64,000 nucleotides of DNA, from NCBI GenBank assembly GCA_963777895.1, contig CAVZSF010000001.1, positions 1 to 64,000 of the forward strand, given 5' to 3'. Of the stretch, positions 25,321-34,380 are shown piece by piece. Each line of letters begins with the position of its first letter. The stretch's first letter is position 1. The stretch comes from UBA2241 sp963777895 (GTDB lineage Bacteria; Actinomycetota; Thermoleophilia; UBA2241). The position numbers were made by a program, and so were the translations under genes. Under the pieces are notes generated by a model. It made no database searches and was not told the origin of the DNA. It saw only the letters and a program-made list of their open reading frames with translations.

Positions 25321-25887
25321 ATGCCCGACCCGACGCACGACACCGAGCGCGCCGCTGCGCTCTCCCCGCCTGCGGACTACGCACTCGACCCCGGCACCGA
25401 CATCGGCCACGTCCACCTCAAGGTCTCCGACCTCGACCGGGCCGTGGCCTTCTACCGCGACGTCCTCGGCTTCGATCTGACGGCGCGCCTCGGCGGCCAG
25501 GCGGCCTTCCTCTCGGCCGGCGGCTACCACCACCACATCGGCCTGAACACCTGGGAGTCGCGCGGCGGCACGCCGCCCCCGCGTGGCACGACCGGGCTCT
25601 ACCACGTCGCCATCCGCTACCCCACACGGCCGGCCCTGGCCCGCGCGCTGCGCCGGCTCATCGCGGCCGACTATCCCATCGACGGCGCCTCGGACCACGC
25701 GGTCAGCGAGGCGCTCTACCTTCACGACCCCGACGGCAACGGCATCGAGCTCTACAGGGACCGCCCGCGTGAGGAGTGGCCCACGGGGGTGGACGGGTCG
25801 ATCGCGATGACCGTCGACCCGCTCGACCTGGACGGGCTGCTGGCGGAAGCGGACGCGGACGAACGGCGAGACACGCCGGGTCGGTGA
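25321..25887 (+). CDS. VOC protein, catechol-2,3-dioxygenase-like
   Basis: A 188-residue extradiol-dioxygenase-like VOC protein: DIGHVHLKVSDLDRAVAFYRDVLGF, then AAFLSAGGYHHHIGLNTWESRGG, GLYHVAIRYP and LYLHDPDGNGIELYRDRPREEWP. Histidines in HVHLKV and YHVAI and the glutamate in GIELYRD are the expected metal triad, so it could be a functional dioxygenase or thiol transferase. ATG 25321 starts the protein; upstream lies a terminator. No aromatic-degradation genes are near. Confidence 0.85.
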   Translation: MPDPTHDTERAAALSPPADYALDPGTDIGHVHLKVSDLDRAVAFYRDVLGFDLTARLGGQAAFLSAGGYHHHIGLNTWESRGGTPPPRGTTGLYHVAIRYPTRPALARALRRLIAADYPIDGASDHAVSEALYLHDPDGNGIELYRDRPREEWPTGVDGSIAMTVDPLDLDGLLAEADADERRDTPGR

Positions 25888-25953
25888 CGCCGCCCGGGTC
25901 CATTAGCCGCTGTGGGGGGAACAAGCCGCCATGAGTACCCAAGGAGGCGGGCG

Positions 25954-27635
25954 ATGGACAAGCCGGTGATCCTCGTGGTCGACGACGAGCTGGGCAGCCT
26001 CTCGCTGATCGAACGCGAGTTGAAGAAGCGGTACGGCGACGACTACCGGGTCGTCGCGAAACAGTCGGTGCAGGTGGCTCTCGACCTGTTGCGGGGCTGG
26101 CGGGAGGCCGGGGCGAAGGTGGCCCTGGTCCTTGCCGACAAGGGCATGCCCGAGATGGAGGGGAAGGACTTCCTCGGCGAGGTCCGGCTCATCGAGCCTC
26201 TCGCCAAGCGCGTGCTGCTGGTCGACTGGGGCGACCCGGAGGCGCCGCAGGCCATCTACGAGGGCTGCGCCTACAACCAGATCGAGCACTTCCTGCGCAA
26301 GCCCTGGCACTCAGGGCCCGACGAGCAGTTCCATCACGAGATCGCGGAGCTCCTCTACCAGTGGTCGCGCTCGTTCCAGCCTGTGTTCGAGGCGGTCAAG
26401 ATCGTCGGCGAGCGCTTGTCCAGCCGCTCGTATGAGTTGCGCGACCTCCTCGGGCGCAACAACGTGCCCTACGGCTTCTACCCGGTCGACTCCGACGAAG
26501 GCACCGAGCTGCTCGCCGATGCCGGCCTGACCTCGTCGGCGAAGTTGCCCGTGACGATCGTGTTCGGCGGCAAGGTGCACGAAGACCCGACGAACCGTGA
26601 GGTATCGGAGGCGCTCGGCGTAAAGAGTCGCTCCGAGCAGGACGGGCTGCGACCTCGTGGTGATCGGCGCCGGGCCGGGAGGCCTTGCTTCGGCCGTCTA
26701 CGCGTCGTCGGAGGGTCTCAGCACCACGGTCGTGGAGCGCGAGGCGCTGGGCGGCCAGGCGGGGCAGAGCACGTTGATCCGCAACTACCTCGGCTTCACC
26801 GGCGGCATCAGCGGGGACGAGCTCGCCTCGCGGGCCTATCAGCAGGCGTGGGTGATGGGGACGGAGTTCCTCATCTCCAACGAGGTGGTCGACATCCGCC
26901 CGGACGCGGATGGCTACACGGTCGTGCTCAGCGATGAGAGCGAGCTCTGCGCCAAGGCCGTCATCATCGCGACCGGCGTCTCCTACCGGCGTCTCTCATC
27001 GAAGCGCCTGGAGGAGCTCGTCGGCGCGGGCGTCTTCTACGGCTCCGTCTCGAGCGAGGCGCGGTCGATGAGCGGCTTCAGCGTGTTCATCGTCGGCAGC
27101 GGCAACTCGGCCGGCCAGGCTGCGATGCACCTGGCGAAGTTCGCCCGCGAGGTCACGCTCGTGTCGCGCGGGCCCGGTCTGAGCGACGCCATGTCCGCCT
27201 ACCTCGTCACGATGGTCGAGCGCACGCCCAACGTGAAGCTGCTGCCGTACACGCGGGTCGTGGACGGCGACGGACCGGGGCGGATCGAGCAGCTGACGCT
27301 CGAGGACGTACAGACTGGTGAGCGGCGCACCGTGGAGGCGAACGCCCTCTTCGTGATGATCGGGGCGACGCCGCACACCGACTGGCTGCCCGAGCAGATC
27401 GCGCGCGATGAGGAGGGCTACATCCGGACCGGCGGCGACGTCGACTGCGAGGATGCCGGCTGGCCGCTGGCCCGACGCCCGTATCCGCTGGAGACGAGCA
27501 TGCCGGGCGTCTTCGCCGTCGGCGACGTCCGACACGGTGCGATCAAGCGGGTCGCGTCCGCGGTGGGCGAGGGCGCGGTGGCGGTGAGGTACTGCCACGA
27601 GTACCTCGCATCGCTTGGTGGAGAAGGCGGCGTAG
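25954..27635 (+). CDS. Fused response regulator/thioredoxin-reductase-like flavoprotein (frameshifted)
   Basis: About 560 residues. Residues 1-130 are a receiver domain: VILVVDDELGS, the predicted phosphorylated D62 in LVLADKGMPEMEG and FLRKPW. A linker follows, then an FAD/NAD(P) oxidoreductase: VIGAGPGGLASAVYASSEGL, GGQAGQSTLIRNYLGF, VFIVGSGNSAGQAAMHLA, MPGVFAVGDVR. The redox CxxC of true thioredoxin reductases is absent, so it is closer to ferredoxin/flavodoxin-NADP reductase types. This fusion is a known actinobacterial/cyanobacterial architecture. Frame shifts are inferred near 26640-26648 (extra base before CDLVVIGAG) and near 27615, where one base less would end the protein as YLASLVEKAA with TAG at 27633. 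ATG 25954 follows AAGGAGG. Confidence 0.8.
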
Positions 27636-27707
27636 GAGGACCGGCGCAGCGACCGGCTCAACGACAACGGCCATCGGGGAGGGCGACGGCCCGGCGAGAG
27701 GACGACG

Positions 27708-28205
27708 ATGGCAGGCGACGAGAAGGCGCACGAGAGCGAGACGGCCGGTTCGCAGGAGACGCAGGACGAGCTGCGGCGCCGGCTGACGCCGCTGCAGTAC
27801 GACGTGACGCAGCGCGAGGGCACGGAGCCGGCCTTCGACAACGAGTACTGGGACGAGCACCGCGACGGCATCTACGTCGACGTGGTCTCGGGCGAGCCGC
27901 TCTTCAGCTCGAAGGACAAGTACGACTCCGGGACGGGCTGGCCGAGCTTCACGCGACCGCTGCGCGACCAGGCGGTGGCGACGAAGAGGGACTGGAAGCT
28001 CGTGCTGCCCCGCACCGAGGTGCGGGGCGCAACGAGCGGGGCGCACCTGGGTCACGTCTTCAATGACGGCCCGGGACCGAGCGGATCGCGCTACTGCATG
28101 AACTCGGCGTCGCTGCGGTTCGTCCCGAAGGAGCGCCTCGAAGACGAAGGCTACGGCGAGTTCCTGCGACTGTTCGAGGAGGCAGACGAGGAGGCCACGG
28201 GCTAG
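27708..28205 (+). CDS. msrB: Peptide-methionine (R)-S-oxide reductase
   Basis: A 165-residue repair enzyme reducing R-methionine sulfoxide in proteins. The catalytic cysteine is C130 in RYCMNSASLRF; upstream are LTPLQYDVTQREGTEPAF, GTGWPSF and RTEVRGATSGAHLGHVF, all standard MsrB blocks. The two CxxC zinc pairs of many MsrBs are missing (SGEPLFSSKDKY instead), so this is the zinc-free form. ATG 27708 follows GAGAGGACG. It lies just after a redox flavoprotein gene, fitting an oxidant-defence unit. Confidence 0.93.
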   Translation: MAGDEKAHESETAGSQETQDELRRRLTPLQYDVTQREGTEPAFDNEYWDEHRDGIYVDVVSGEPLFSSKDKYDSGTGWPSFTRPLRDQAVATKRDWKLVLPRTEVRGATSGAHLGHVFNDGPGPSGSRYCMNSASLRFVPKERLEDEGYGEFLRLFEEADEEATG

Positions 28206-28423
28206 ACAGGGCCCTGCGACAGCGTTGCCGTTCCCGCGTGGCGACGGGAGGCGTCGTCGAGCCGGCGCTCTGGTCACGGGGGCGCCACCGGCAGGCTGGC
28301 GGCCGTTTGACCGGTAGGAGGATAGGCAGCGGCGGCCCAACGAGGAGGTGGGGCCGTTGCACCAGCCAAGCCGGCGCTCTCCGGCGCCAGTGAATTCTGT
28401 CCGATCCGACCACTGGGGGGACC

Positions 28424-28771
28424 ATGGATCAGATCTGCCTCGTGCTTCCGATCCGCGATGGCAAGGCCGACGCGGCGCGCGACTTCATGCGCGAGCTGGA
28501 GAGTGAGCGCAAGGACGACTACGCCGTGTCGGAGCAGCGCATCGGGATCGACAAGGAAGCCTGGTACATCGCGCACGCGCCGGCGGGCGACCAGTTCGTC
28601 GCCTACATGGAGTCACCCGACTTCATGCGTGCGCTCGGCATGTTCTCGCAGTCGCAGGACGGCTTTGACCTGTGGTTCAAGGAGCGCCTCGACGAGGCCA
28701 CCGGCCTGGATCTCAACCATCCGCCGGCGGACATGACGCTGCCCGAGCTCATGTCGAGCTACATAGCGTAG
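28424..28771 (+). CDS. Small DUF6176-like protein
   Basis: A 115-residue alpha/beta protein: CLVLPIRDGKADAARDFMREL, then EAWYIAHAPAGDQFVAYMES and FMRALGMFSQSQDGFDLWFKERL. This layout recalls the DUF6176 group of small ferredoxin-like-fold proteins, a recognition made by pattern and not by search. ATG 28424 follows GGGGGG. The 218 bases before it contain no gene; I see GC-rich imperfect repeats (GCCGGCGCTCT twice) but no riboswitch I can identify. Confidence 0.6.
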   Translation: MDQICLVLPIRDGKADAARDFMRELESERKDDYAVSEQRIGIDKEAWYIAHAPAGDQFVAYMESPDFMRALGMFSQSQDGFDLWFKERLDEATGLDLNHPPADMTLPELMSSYIA

Positions 28772-28801
28772 CGGCAGGCGCGTGCGACCGGGGCCGCGCG
28801 G

Positions 28802-29546
28802 TCAGACCTCGAAGAGCGGGGGCTGGGCGGCGGGCTGTGAGGCGACGGGCGCGAGTGGCGGCAGCTGTCGCCACTCGCGCCCGTCGAGCAGCCGGCCGCC
28901 CTCGCCCTGCGTGCGGCCGCCCCAACCCTTGAACGTGAAGGAGATGCCGGCGGCGAGGCAGCGGTCGCGCAGGTCGCGGAACCACTGCGGGTCGGGCGGC
29001 CTGCGCTCCGGACCCGACTCACCGCCGGCGATCACGTAGTCGATGCCCGCGAGGTCGAGCTCGTCGAGCGGACCGAGCAGGGGCTCGGCCGAGATGTGAC
29101 GGCGGGCGGCCGGTACGCGGCGCAGGGCCTCCGCCCGCGCCGCGTACCGGCCGCTCTCCACCGTCACTCCCATCCACACGTTCGGCGGCCAGGGCAGCTC
29201 GGCCGCCAAGCGCGAGCATCCGCTCGTGGCGCTTGGTGAGCACGTGGAACACGTGCTGCGGCGCTTCCTCCATGACCGCGAACACGGCGCGCACGTAGTC
29301 GTCCGGGACCTCCTCGTGGAAGAGGTCGCCCATCGAGGTCACGAACACGCGGCGCGGCTTCTTCCAGTGCAGCGGCAACTCGAGCCGCTCGGGGCGGAGC
29401 TGCAGATCGAAGCCCTGTTCGTAGTGGTGTCCTGCGATGCCGCGCCAGCGCTCGGCGAAGCGCTCGGCGTAGCAGTGGCGGCAGCCCTCCGAGATGTGGC
29501 TGCAGCCGCTCACCGGGTTCCAGGACTCCCACTGCATCTCACTCAC
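28802..29546 (-). CDS. DUF5131/phage Gp37-Gp68-like protein (frameshifted)
   Basis: About 247 residues. The N-terminus WESWNPVSGCSHISEGCRHCYAERFAERW contains C-x6-C-x2-C-Y-A-E, the hallmark of the DUF5131 family related to radical-SAM enzymes, and RVFVTSMGDLFHEEVPDDYV and HVFHVLTKRHERM follow. After a one-base shift near 29205 the frame resumes as AELPWPPNVWMGVTVES, HISAEPLLGPL and IDYVIAGGESGP, also standard family blocks. Start is GTG 29546 or ATG 29537. The family occurs in phages and chromosomes; substrate unknown. No phage genes surround it. Confidence 0.8.
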
Positions 29547-29610
29547 GACGCCAGTGTAGCTCGCGACTCGGCCGTTCAAGTGGAAGGGGCCGAACCGACC
29601 GGACGGGCGG

Positions 29611-31261
29611 CTAAGCCACGGGAAGGCGGCGCTGCCGGCGATCCTTGATCGCCTGGCGCGCCGCCTGCCAACCGGGGATGCCGCTCACGCCGCCGCCGCC
29701 GTGTGCGCCCGCCGAGCCGTTGTAGAGGCCGGCGATCGGCGTGCGGTAGTCGGCGTAGCCCGGCGCCGGGCGCATGTGGAAGAGCTGGTCCACGGCGAGC
29801 TCCCCGCCGTACACGTTGCCGCCGACCAGGCCCAGGTCGTGCTCGAGGTCGTACGGGCCGATCGCCTGTCGCGCGAGGATCGCGTCCTTGAGCTTCGGGG
29901 CGTGCTGCGCGTATTCGTCGATGACCCGGTCGGCGAACGCCTCGACCTCTTCCCTGATGTGGCTCCTTGTGCCACTCGTCGGGGACCCACTGACTGTAGA
30001 TGGACATGCAGTGCAGGCCGGCGGGCATCAGCGTGTCGTCGACGACCGACGGGAGGGTGCCGTCGGCGATGGGATGAGCCGCCGGCCGCCCGGCATCGGC
30101 GTCGTCGAAGGCGGCCTGCACGTAGGCCGGCGTGTAGCCGAGCTCGATGGCGTGGGTGTGGTACTCGCGCGGGCCGGCGGCGCCGGCCGGCGAAGCCGGC
30201 TCGGCGCCGGCCTCCATCGCCGGGAAGCGCGGCAGCTCACCGAGCGCCAGGTTGATCTTGATCGAGCCGCCGCGGCAGCGGAAGCGCTCGATGTCGGCGA
30301 CGAAGTCGGGCGGCAGCAGCTCCCGGCCGACAAGCTCGAGGAAGGTCAGCTTCGGATGCGCCGAGCTGACGACCACGGGCGCGCGGAGCTCGTCGCCGTT
30401 GTCGAGGACGACGCCGGCGACGCGCCCGCCGCGCGCCACGATACTGGCGACCCCGGCGCCGGTGCGCACCTCGGCGCCGGCTGCTTCGGCGGCACGGCGG
30501 CAGGCGTTCGCGAGGCCGCCCATGCCGCCGCGCACGAAGCCCCAGCCGCCGACGTGCCCGTCGCCGGGGTCGCCCATCGTGAGGTGCAGCAGCACGTAGG
30601 CCGTGCCCGGCGCGTCGGGGCCGCCGTAGGCGCCGACGGTCGCCGTCATGGCGAGCGCCCCCTTGACCTCCTCCGACTCGAACCACTCGTCGAGGATCTC
30701 GCGAGCGCTGAGCGTGAAGAGCCGCGTCAGATCGGCGGCTCCCCGCACGCCGAGCCGCCGCATCTGCCAGGCCATGCGCCCCGTCGCCACGAGGTCGCGC
30801 GGCTTCATCGAGCCGAGGTTGGCCGGGACCTGCGTGAAGAGCGGCCAGACGACGTCGGCGATGCGCTCGAGCCAGGCTTCCCAGCGCGGGTACGTCTCCG
30901 CGTCCTTCTTCGAGAACCGCGCGATGCTCGCGCACGCCCGGGCGGTGTCGTGGTGCAGTTCCAGGACGCGGCCGTCGGCGAACGGCACGACGTAGGCGCC
31001 GTAGGGCATGATGGTTAGACCTTCGCGGTCGAGGCCGACATCCCTGATGATGGCGCGCGGCATGAGCCCGGCCACATAGGAGTAGGTGTTGACCTTCCAG
31101 TCGGGGTGCTCCGGCCAGGGCGCCGAGGTGTCGGTACATCCCCCGATCCTCGCGCGGCGCTCGAGGACCACGGTGCGCGCTCCCGCTCGCGCCAACAGGC
31201 AGGCGCTGATCAGCCCGTTGTGTCCCGCCCCGATGACGATCGCGTCGTAGTCCCCTGCCAT
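29611..31261 (-). CDS. Phytoene-desaturase-like FAD oxidoreductase (frameshifted)
   Basis: About 550 residues of a CrtI/amine-oxidase-type flavoprotein. The N-terminal DAIVIGAGHNGLISACLLARAGA is the FAD-binding Rossmann motif, followed by VVLERRARIGG; near the C-terminus are GGNVYGGELAVDQLFHMRP and GLYNGSAGAHGGGG, the carotenoid-desaturase/RetSat-type end. The frame shifts near 29962-29968, after VPDEWHKEP; the other frame continues HIREEVEAFADRVI. Reaction would be dehydrogenation or isomerisation of a polyene or hydrophobic substrate, but no crtB, crtE or other carotenoid genes are nearby, so this is unproven. Confidence 0.8.
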
Positions 31262-31281
31262 GGCCCCCCTCCTCGTCTGTG

Positions 31282-31346
31282 CGGCCGGTCTCCGGCCGGC
31301 GTCATCGGCCGCTCTCTGGCCGGCGTGAGCGGCCGCACTCCGGTGA
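31282..31346 (-). repeat. 24-bp tandem repeat after the DUF4013 gene
   Basis: On the plus strand CGGCCG units start at 31282, 31306 and 31330 with period 24 (units share CGGCCG, TCT and GGCCGGCGT blocks). The array fills the space between the DUF4013 stop (31351) and the start of the desaturase-like gene (31261). Confidence 0.65.
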
Positions 31347-31350
31347 CCTT

Positions 31351-31968
31351 CTACCGCTGCTGCTGCCCGACCGCCTCCACGAGGTGGCCGTACCCCAGGA
31401 CCCGCGCGTACGCGGCGACGATCACGGCAAGGGTGAAGGGCAGGACGATGCCCTGGACCAACGTACCTAGAGCGAAGTTCGAGTCCCGGAGCCCGGCGCC
31501 GACAACGCCGCTGGCCACGAGCGAGATCACCCCCAGCACGAGGACGGTCAGCATGTGGCTGCCGAGCTTGTTGGCGTTCGCCATCTGCCTGCTCTCGCGC
31601 AGCGCGTCGCCTACGCTCAGCCCGCGGTCGACCATGAGCGGGAAGACGTAGAACCAGATCGCACCCAGGTAGAGGCCGGGGACGATGAACAGCACCGTGC
31701 CGACGGCGATGCCGATGACGAGCACGTAGAAGGCGAGCAGGTAGGCGCCGAACCGGTCGAAGCGCGAGAAGACGTCGCCGATCTGCGGCGGACGGCCGTC
31801 GCGCACGCGGCCGAGGATCATCGCGGTGAGGCCGGCGTAGAGCGGTCCGCCGAGGATGCCGATGGTGATCCCGCTCAAGAGCACGGCGATGAGGCCGGCG
31901 ACGATGAGCACGCCGATGTCCCGCACGAACACCCTCCAGCCGTCGCCGAGGGACATGCCCACATCCAT
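31351..31968 (-). CDS. DUF4013-like membrane protein
   Basis: A 205-residue integral membrane protein with five to six hydrophobic segments: IGVLIVAGLIAVLLSGITIG, LLAFYVLVIGIAVGTVLFIVPGLYLGAIWF, LTVLVLGVISLVASGVVG and GIVLPFTLAVIVAAYARVLG, with soluble loop RVRDGRPPQIGDVFSRFDRF. The pattern GLYLGAIWFYVFPLMVDRGLSVGDALRES is typical of DUF4013. It is downstream of the telA-xpaC pair on the same strand (57 bases), so the three may form one unit in membrane stress or toxicant tolerance. Confidence 0.7.
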   Translation of the reverse strand: MDVGMSLGDGWRVFVRDIGVLIVAGLIAVLLSGITIGILGGPLYAGLTAMILGRVRDGRPPQIGDVFSRFDRFGAYLLAFYVLVIGIAVGTVLFIVPGLYLGAIWFYVFPLMVDRGLSVGDALRESRQMANANKLGSHMLTVLVLGVISLVASGVVGAGLRDSNFALGTLVQGIVLPFTLAVIVAAYARVLGYGHLVEAVGQQQR

Positions 31969-32025
31969 CGCGCTCCTCCTTGTCCGCCTGTGCGCCGCCT
32001 CTATTCTAGGCGCGGCCGCCCGGGC

Positions 32026-33132
32026 CTACCGCTTCAGATCGATCATCTTCTGCTTGAGGTCGCCCTGCAGGCGCACCAGCTCGGACTCGGCGGCGATGCG
32101 CTTCTGGTGGCCTTCCTGCTGGATGCGGATCGTCTCTTCCAACGTCTGCACGAGGTCGTCGTTCGCCTTCTTCAGGACCTCGATGTCGACGATGCCGCGC
32201 TCGACCTCGCGACCGACCTTGGCCGACCCCGTCTTGAGCAGCTCGGCGTTCTTGGCGAGCAGCTCGTTGGCGGTGTCGGTCACTTCCTTCTGCAGTTCGA
32301 GCGCCTGCTGCTGCCGGTAGAGGCTCAGCGCGATGACGATCTGGTTCTTCCAGAGCGGGATGGTGTTGGTGATCGAGCTCTGGATCTTCTCGACGAGGTT
32401 CTGGTCGTTGCTCTGGATGAGGCGGATCTGGGGCGCCGTCTGGATGGCGATCATGCGTGTCAGCTTGAGATCGTGAAGACGGCGCTCGAAGCGCATCACG
32501 GACTGCTGGAAGTCGGTGAGCCGCTGCGCCACGAGAGGGTCGCTGGCGGCGCGCGCCTCGACCTCCAGGGCCGGCAGCTGTTTCGTCTGCAGGTCGGCGA
32601 GGATCTCGTCGCCGGCGGCGATGTAGAGGTCGAGCTGCTTCAGGTACTCGAGGTTGAGCTCGTACATCTTGTCGAGGACGGTCACGTCCTTGAGCAGGCC
32701 CATGCGGGTGCGTTCGAGGGCGTCGAGCAGACGGTCGACGTTGGCCGAGACCTTCTGGTAGCGCACGCTGAAGCGCTTGAACGAGTCGAGGAAGCGACCG
32801 ACCAGCGGGATGCGTCCGCCCGGAGAGCCCGCCGTCAGGCTGTCGACGTCGAGCTCTCTGACCTTCACGAGCAGGTCGGTCAGCTCCTTGCCGGCTTCGC
32901 CCGTGTCCTTGGTGCGCACGTCGTTGAGCAGGGTGTCGGCGAAGGTCGCGAGGCGGCTCTGCGCCGGCAGGCCGTACTGCACCACCGCCTGGGGGTCGCG
33001 CACGTCCACGGCCTGCTTGATCTGGTCGATGCGGTCGAGCTCCTCGGGCGTCAGGTCGTTGACGCTCACGAGCGAAGTGCTGTCGCTCGCGGGGGAGGTA
33101 TCGCCGCTCGCGCGCGCGGTGTCGTCGGTCAT
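32026..33132 (-). CDS. telA: TelA/YaaN family toxic-anion resistance protein
   Basis: A 368-residue mostly helical cytosolic protein of the TelA family (tellurite, and in some bacteria lantibiotic or colicin tolerance). Recognisable blocks: FLDSFKRFSVRYQKVSANVD, LKDVTVLDKMYELNLEYLK, QTAPQIRLIQSNDQNLVEKI and NTIPLWKNQIVIALSLYRQQ. The start ATG overlaps the stop of the upstream xpaC gene by four bases, implying translational coupling, as in the Bacillus xpaC-yaaN pair. Molecular function remains unknown; a role with the membrane partner is inferred from this conserved pairing. Confidence 0.9.
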   Translation of the reverse strand: MTDDTARASGDTSPASDSTSLVSVNDLTPEELDRIDQIKQAVDVRDPQAVVQYGLPAQSRLATFADTLLNDVRTKDTGEAGKELTDLLVKVRELDVDSLTAGSPGGRIPLVGRFLDSFKRFSVRYQKVSANVDRLLDALERTRMGLLKDVTVLDKMYELNLEYLKQLDLYIAAGDEILADLQTKQLPALEVEARAASDPLVAQRLTDFQQSVMRFERRLHDLKLTRMIAIQTAPQIRLIQSNDQNLVEKIQSSITNTIPLWKNQIVIALSLYRQQQALELQKEVTDTANELLAKNAELLKTGSAKVGREVERGIVDIEVLKKANDDLVQTLEETIRIQQEGHQKRIAAESELVRLQGDLKQKMIDLKR

Positions 33133-34181
33133 GTCGAGCCCCCAGTCGTCGTGTGCCGGCCGCTCGCCGGCGTTCCGCCGGCATCAGTGGCCGGCGATGT
33201 CGTCTCCGGGAGGCCGCCCGGGGCGGTCGAGCTCATGAGTCCGTCCATCTGTACCGTCTTCTCGAGCAGGGCGACCTCGCTGTCGAGGTCGATGACCTCG
33301 TGCTGCAGCAGCCCTTCGAGCTGCTTGTCGAAGGCCGTCTGGATGGCGTCGAGCGAGGACTCGGCGCGCTCCAGCGTGACCGCGACGTCGGCCGACTTCA
33401 CGTCGCGCGTCGCGAGGCCGACGTAGCCGCGTACGATGCGGTGGGCCGCCTCGAGGTAGTACGTCAGGAAGGCGCGCGCGAGGTCGAGCTGACGCGGCTC
33501 CTTGCGGAGCTCGTCGAGGATCTTCTCGGCGGTCACGCAGAGGCGGGCGACGCGGTCGCGGACCTCGGGCCGCGTGATCTCCTGGGCGGTGGCCATGATC
33601 TCGTCGACCCGCTCCGTCGCGGAGTCGATGACCTGGGCGACGCCGGCGTCGACGCCGGCCGGCAGGGCCGCCCGCTCCGCCTTCGGCAGGAGCGGCGGCG
33701 GCGCCGGCAGGCTGCCGACCGGGGCGTCGCCGAACATCAGGGCGCGGAACTGCGGCCGCACGAGGAAGGCCTGCAGGACGGACATGCCCTGGGCGAGCGC
33801 GACCGCGGCGAGCGCGATCCAGAAGTAGCCGGCGCCGACCAGGCCGATACCGACGACGACGGCGAGCAGGTAGACCAGGCCCGAGACGATCCACTCGGCC
33901 TTGCGGCCGCGCACCCCGATGTAGAAGTAGCCGACCCAGTTGAGGCCGAACACGAACGTCCAGATGATCCAGAGGCTGTAGCGCCACCACCAGTGGCGGC
34001 GCTTGAGCTCCAGCGCCTGACGGCGGTAGAGCTCGCCCGGCACCGCAAGGTCGTTCGACTGTTGCGGGCTGAGCTGCTGGACGTCGCGCACGACGGACGC
34101 CGGGTGCCCGTTCTCGCACTCGCCGTAGGCGTTCACCCAGACCCAGCGGCCACAGGTCTCGCAGTATCCTCCGAGCGGCAT
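33129..34181 (-). CDS. XpaC-like membrane protein with N-terminal zinc ribbon
   Basis: A 350-residue protein. Residues 5-30 form a small zinc-ribbon-like knot (CETCGRWVWVNAYGECENGH: C-x2-C ... C-x2-G-H). Two or three membrane segments follow (SLWIIWTFVFGLNWVGYFYIG; GLVYLLAVVVGIGLVGAGYF; ALAAVALAQGM), then a long helical cytosolic region of the 5-bromo-4-chloroindolyl phosphate hydrolysis/XpaC type ending in a low-complexity Thr/Gly tail. It is co-translated with telA (ATGA overlap). ATG 34181 follows GGAGG; the extension to 34529 is non-coding. Confidence 0.75.
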   Translation of the reverse strand: MPLGGYCETCGRWVWVNAYGECENGHPASVVRDVQQLSPQQSNDLAVPGELYRRQALELKRRHWWWRYSLWIIWTFVFGLNWVGYFYIGVRGRKAEWIVSGLVYLLAVVVGIGLVGAGYFWIALAAVALAQGMSVLQAFLVRPQFRALMFGDAPVGSLPAPPPLLPKAERAALPAGVDAGVAQVIDSATERVDEIMATAQEITRPEVRDRVARLCVTAEKILDELRKEPRQLDLARAFLTYYLEAAHRIVRGYVGLATRDVKSADVAVTLERAESSLDAIQTAFDKQLEGLLQHEVIDLDSEVALLEKTVQMDGLMSSTAPGGLPETTSPATDAGGTPASGRHTTTGGST

Positions 34182-34222
34182 CTCCGGCCCTCCGCGTTCT
34201 GTGACTAGGATAGCCCAAGGGA

Positions 34223-34279
34223 GGCGCGACGCTACGGTGTCCGCCGTGGAGGACGTGGCGGACATCGTGGCGTCGCGCC
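34223..34279 (+). ncRNA. Long RNA hairpin in the leader of hemerythrin gene 2
   Basis: Arms 34223-34245 and 34257-34279 (23 bases each) pair completely in plus-strand RNA, with 21 Watson-Crick pairs and two G-U wobbles, around an 11-base loop. In minus-strand RNA the two wobbles become A-C mismatches, so the element favours the plus strand. It is followed by two imperfect copies of GGCGTCGCCC...GACGGTGT. It may be a structured 5' leader or small RNA; function is unknown. Confidence 0.5.
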
Positions 34280-34380
34280 CAAGGTGCGCGTCGCCCGACG
34301 GTGTGGCGTCGCCCCCGACGGTGTCGTGCCAGGTCAGGCGGGTAGTGAGGCCGCTGACAACGTGGACAGGGAGAGGTGTG

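Noticed and set aside
27543..28340. 265-residue minus-strand ORF over msrB
   Set aside because: Antisense shadow of msrB; composition not protein-like.
28206..28423. Riboswitch upstream of the DUF6176-like gene
   Set aside because: GC-rich with short repeats, but no conserved box of cobalamin, TPP, SAM, glycine or Moco riboswitches could be identified.
28802..29546. Prophage, because of the Gp37/Gp68-like protein
   Set aside because: No integrase, capsid, terminase or attachment site nearby; the family is common on chromosomes.
31555..33426. 623-residue plus-strand ORF over DUF4013 and TelA
   Set aside because: Entirely antisense to clear family members; repetitive Val/Glu/Asp/Leu composition.
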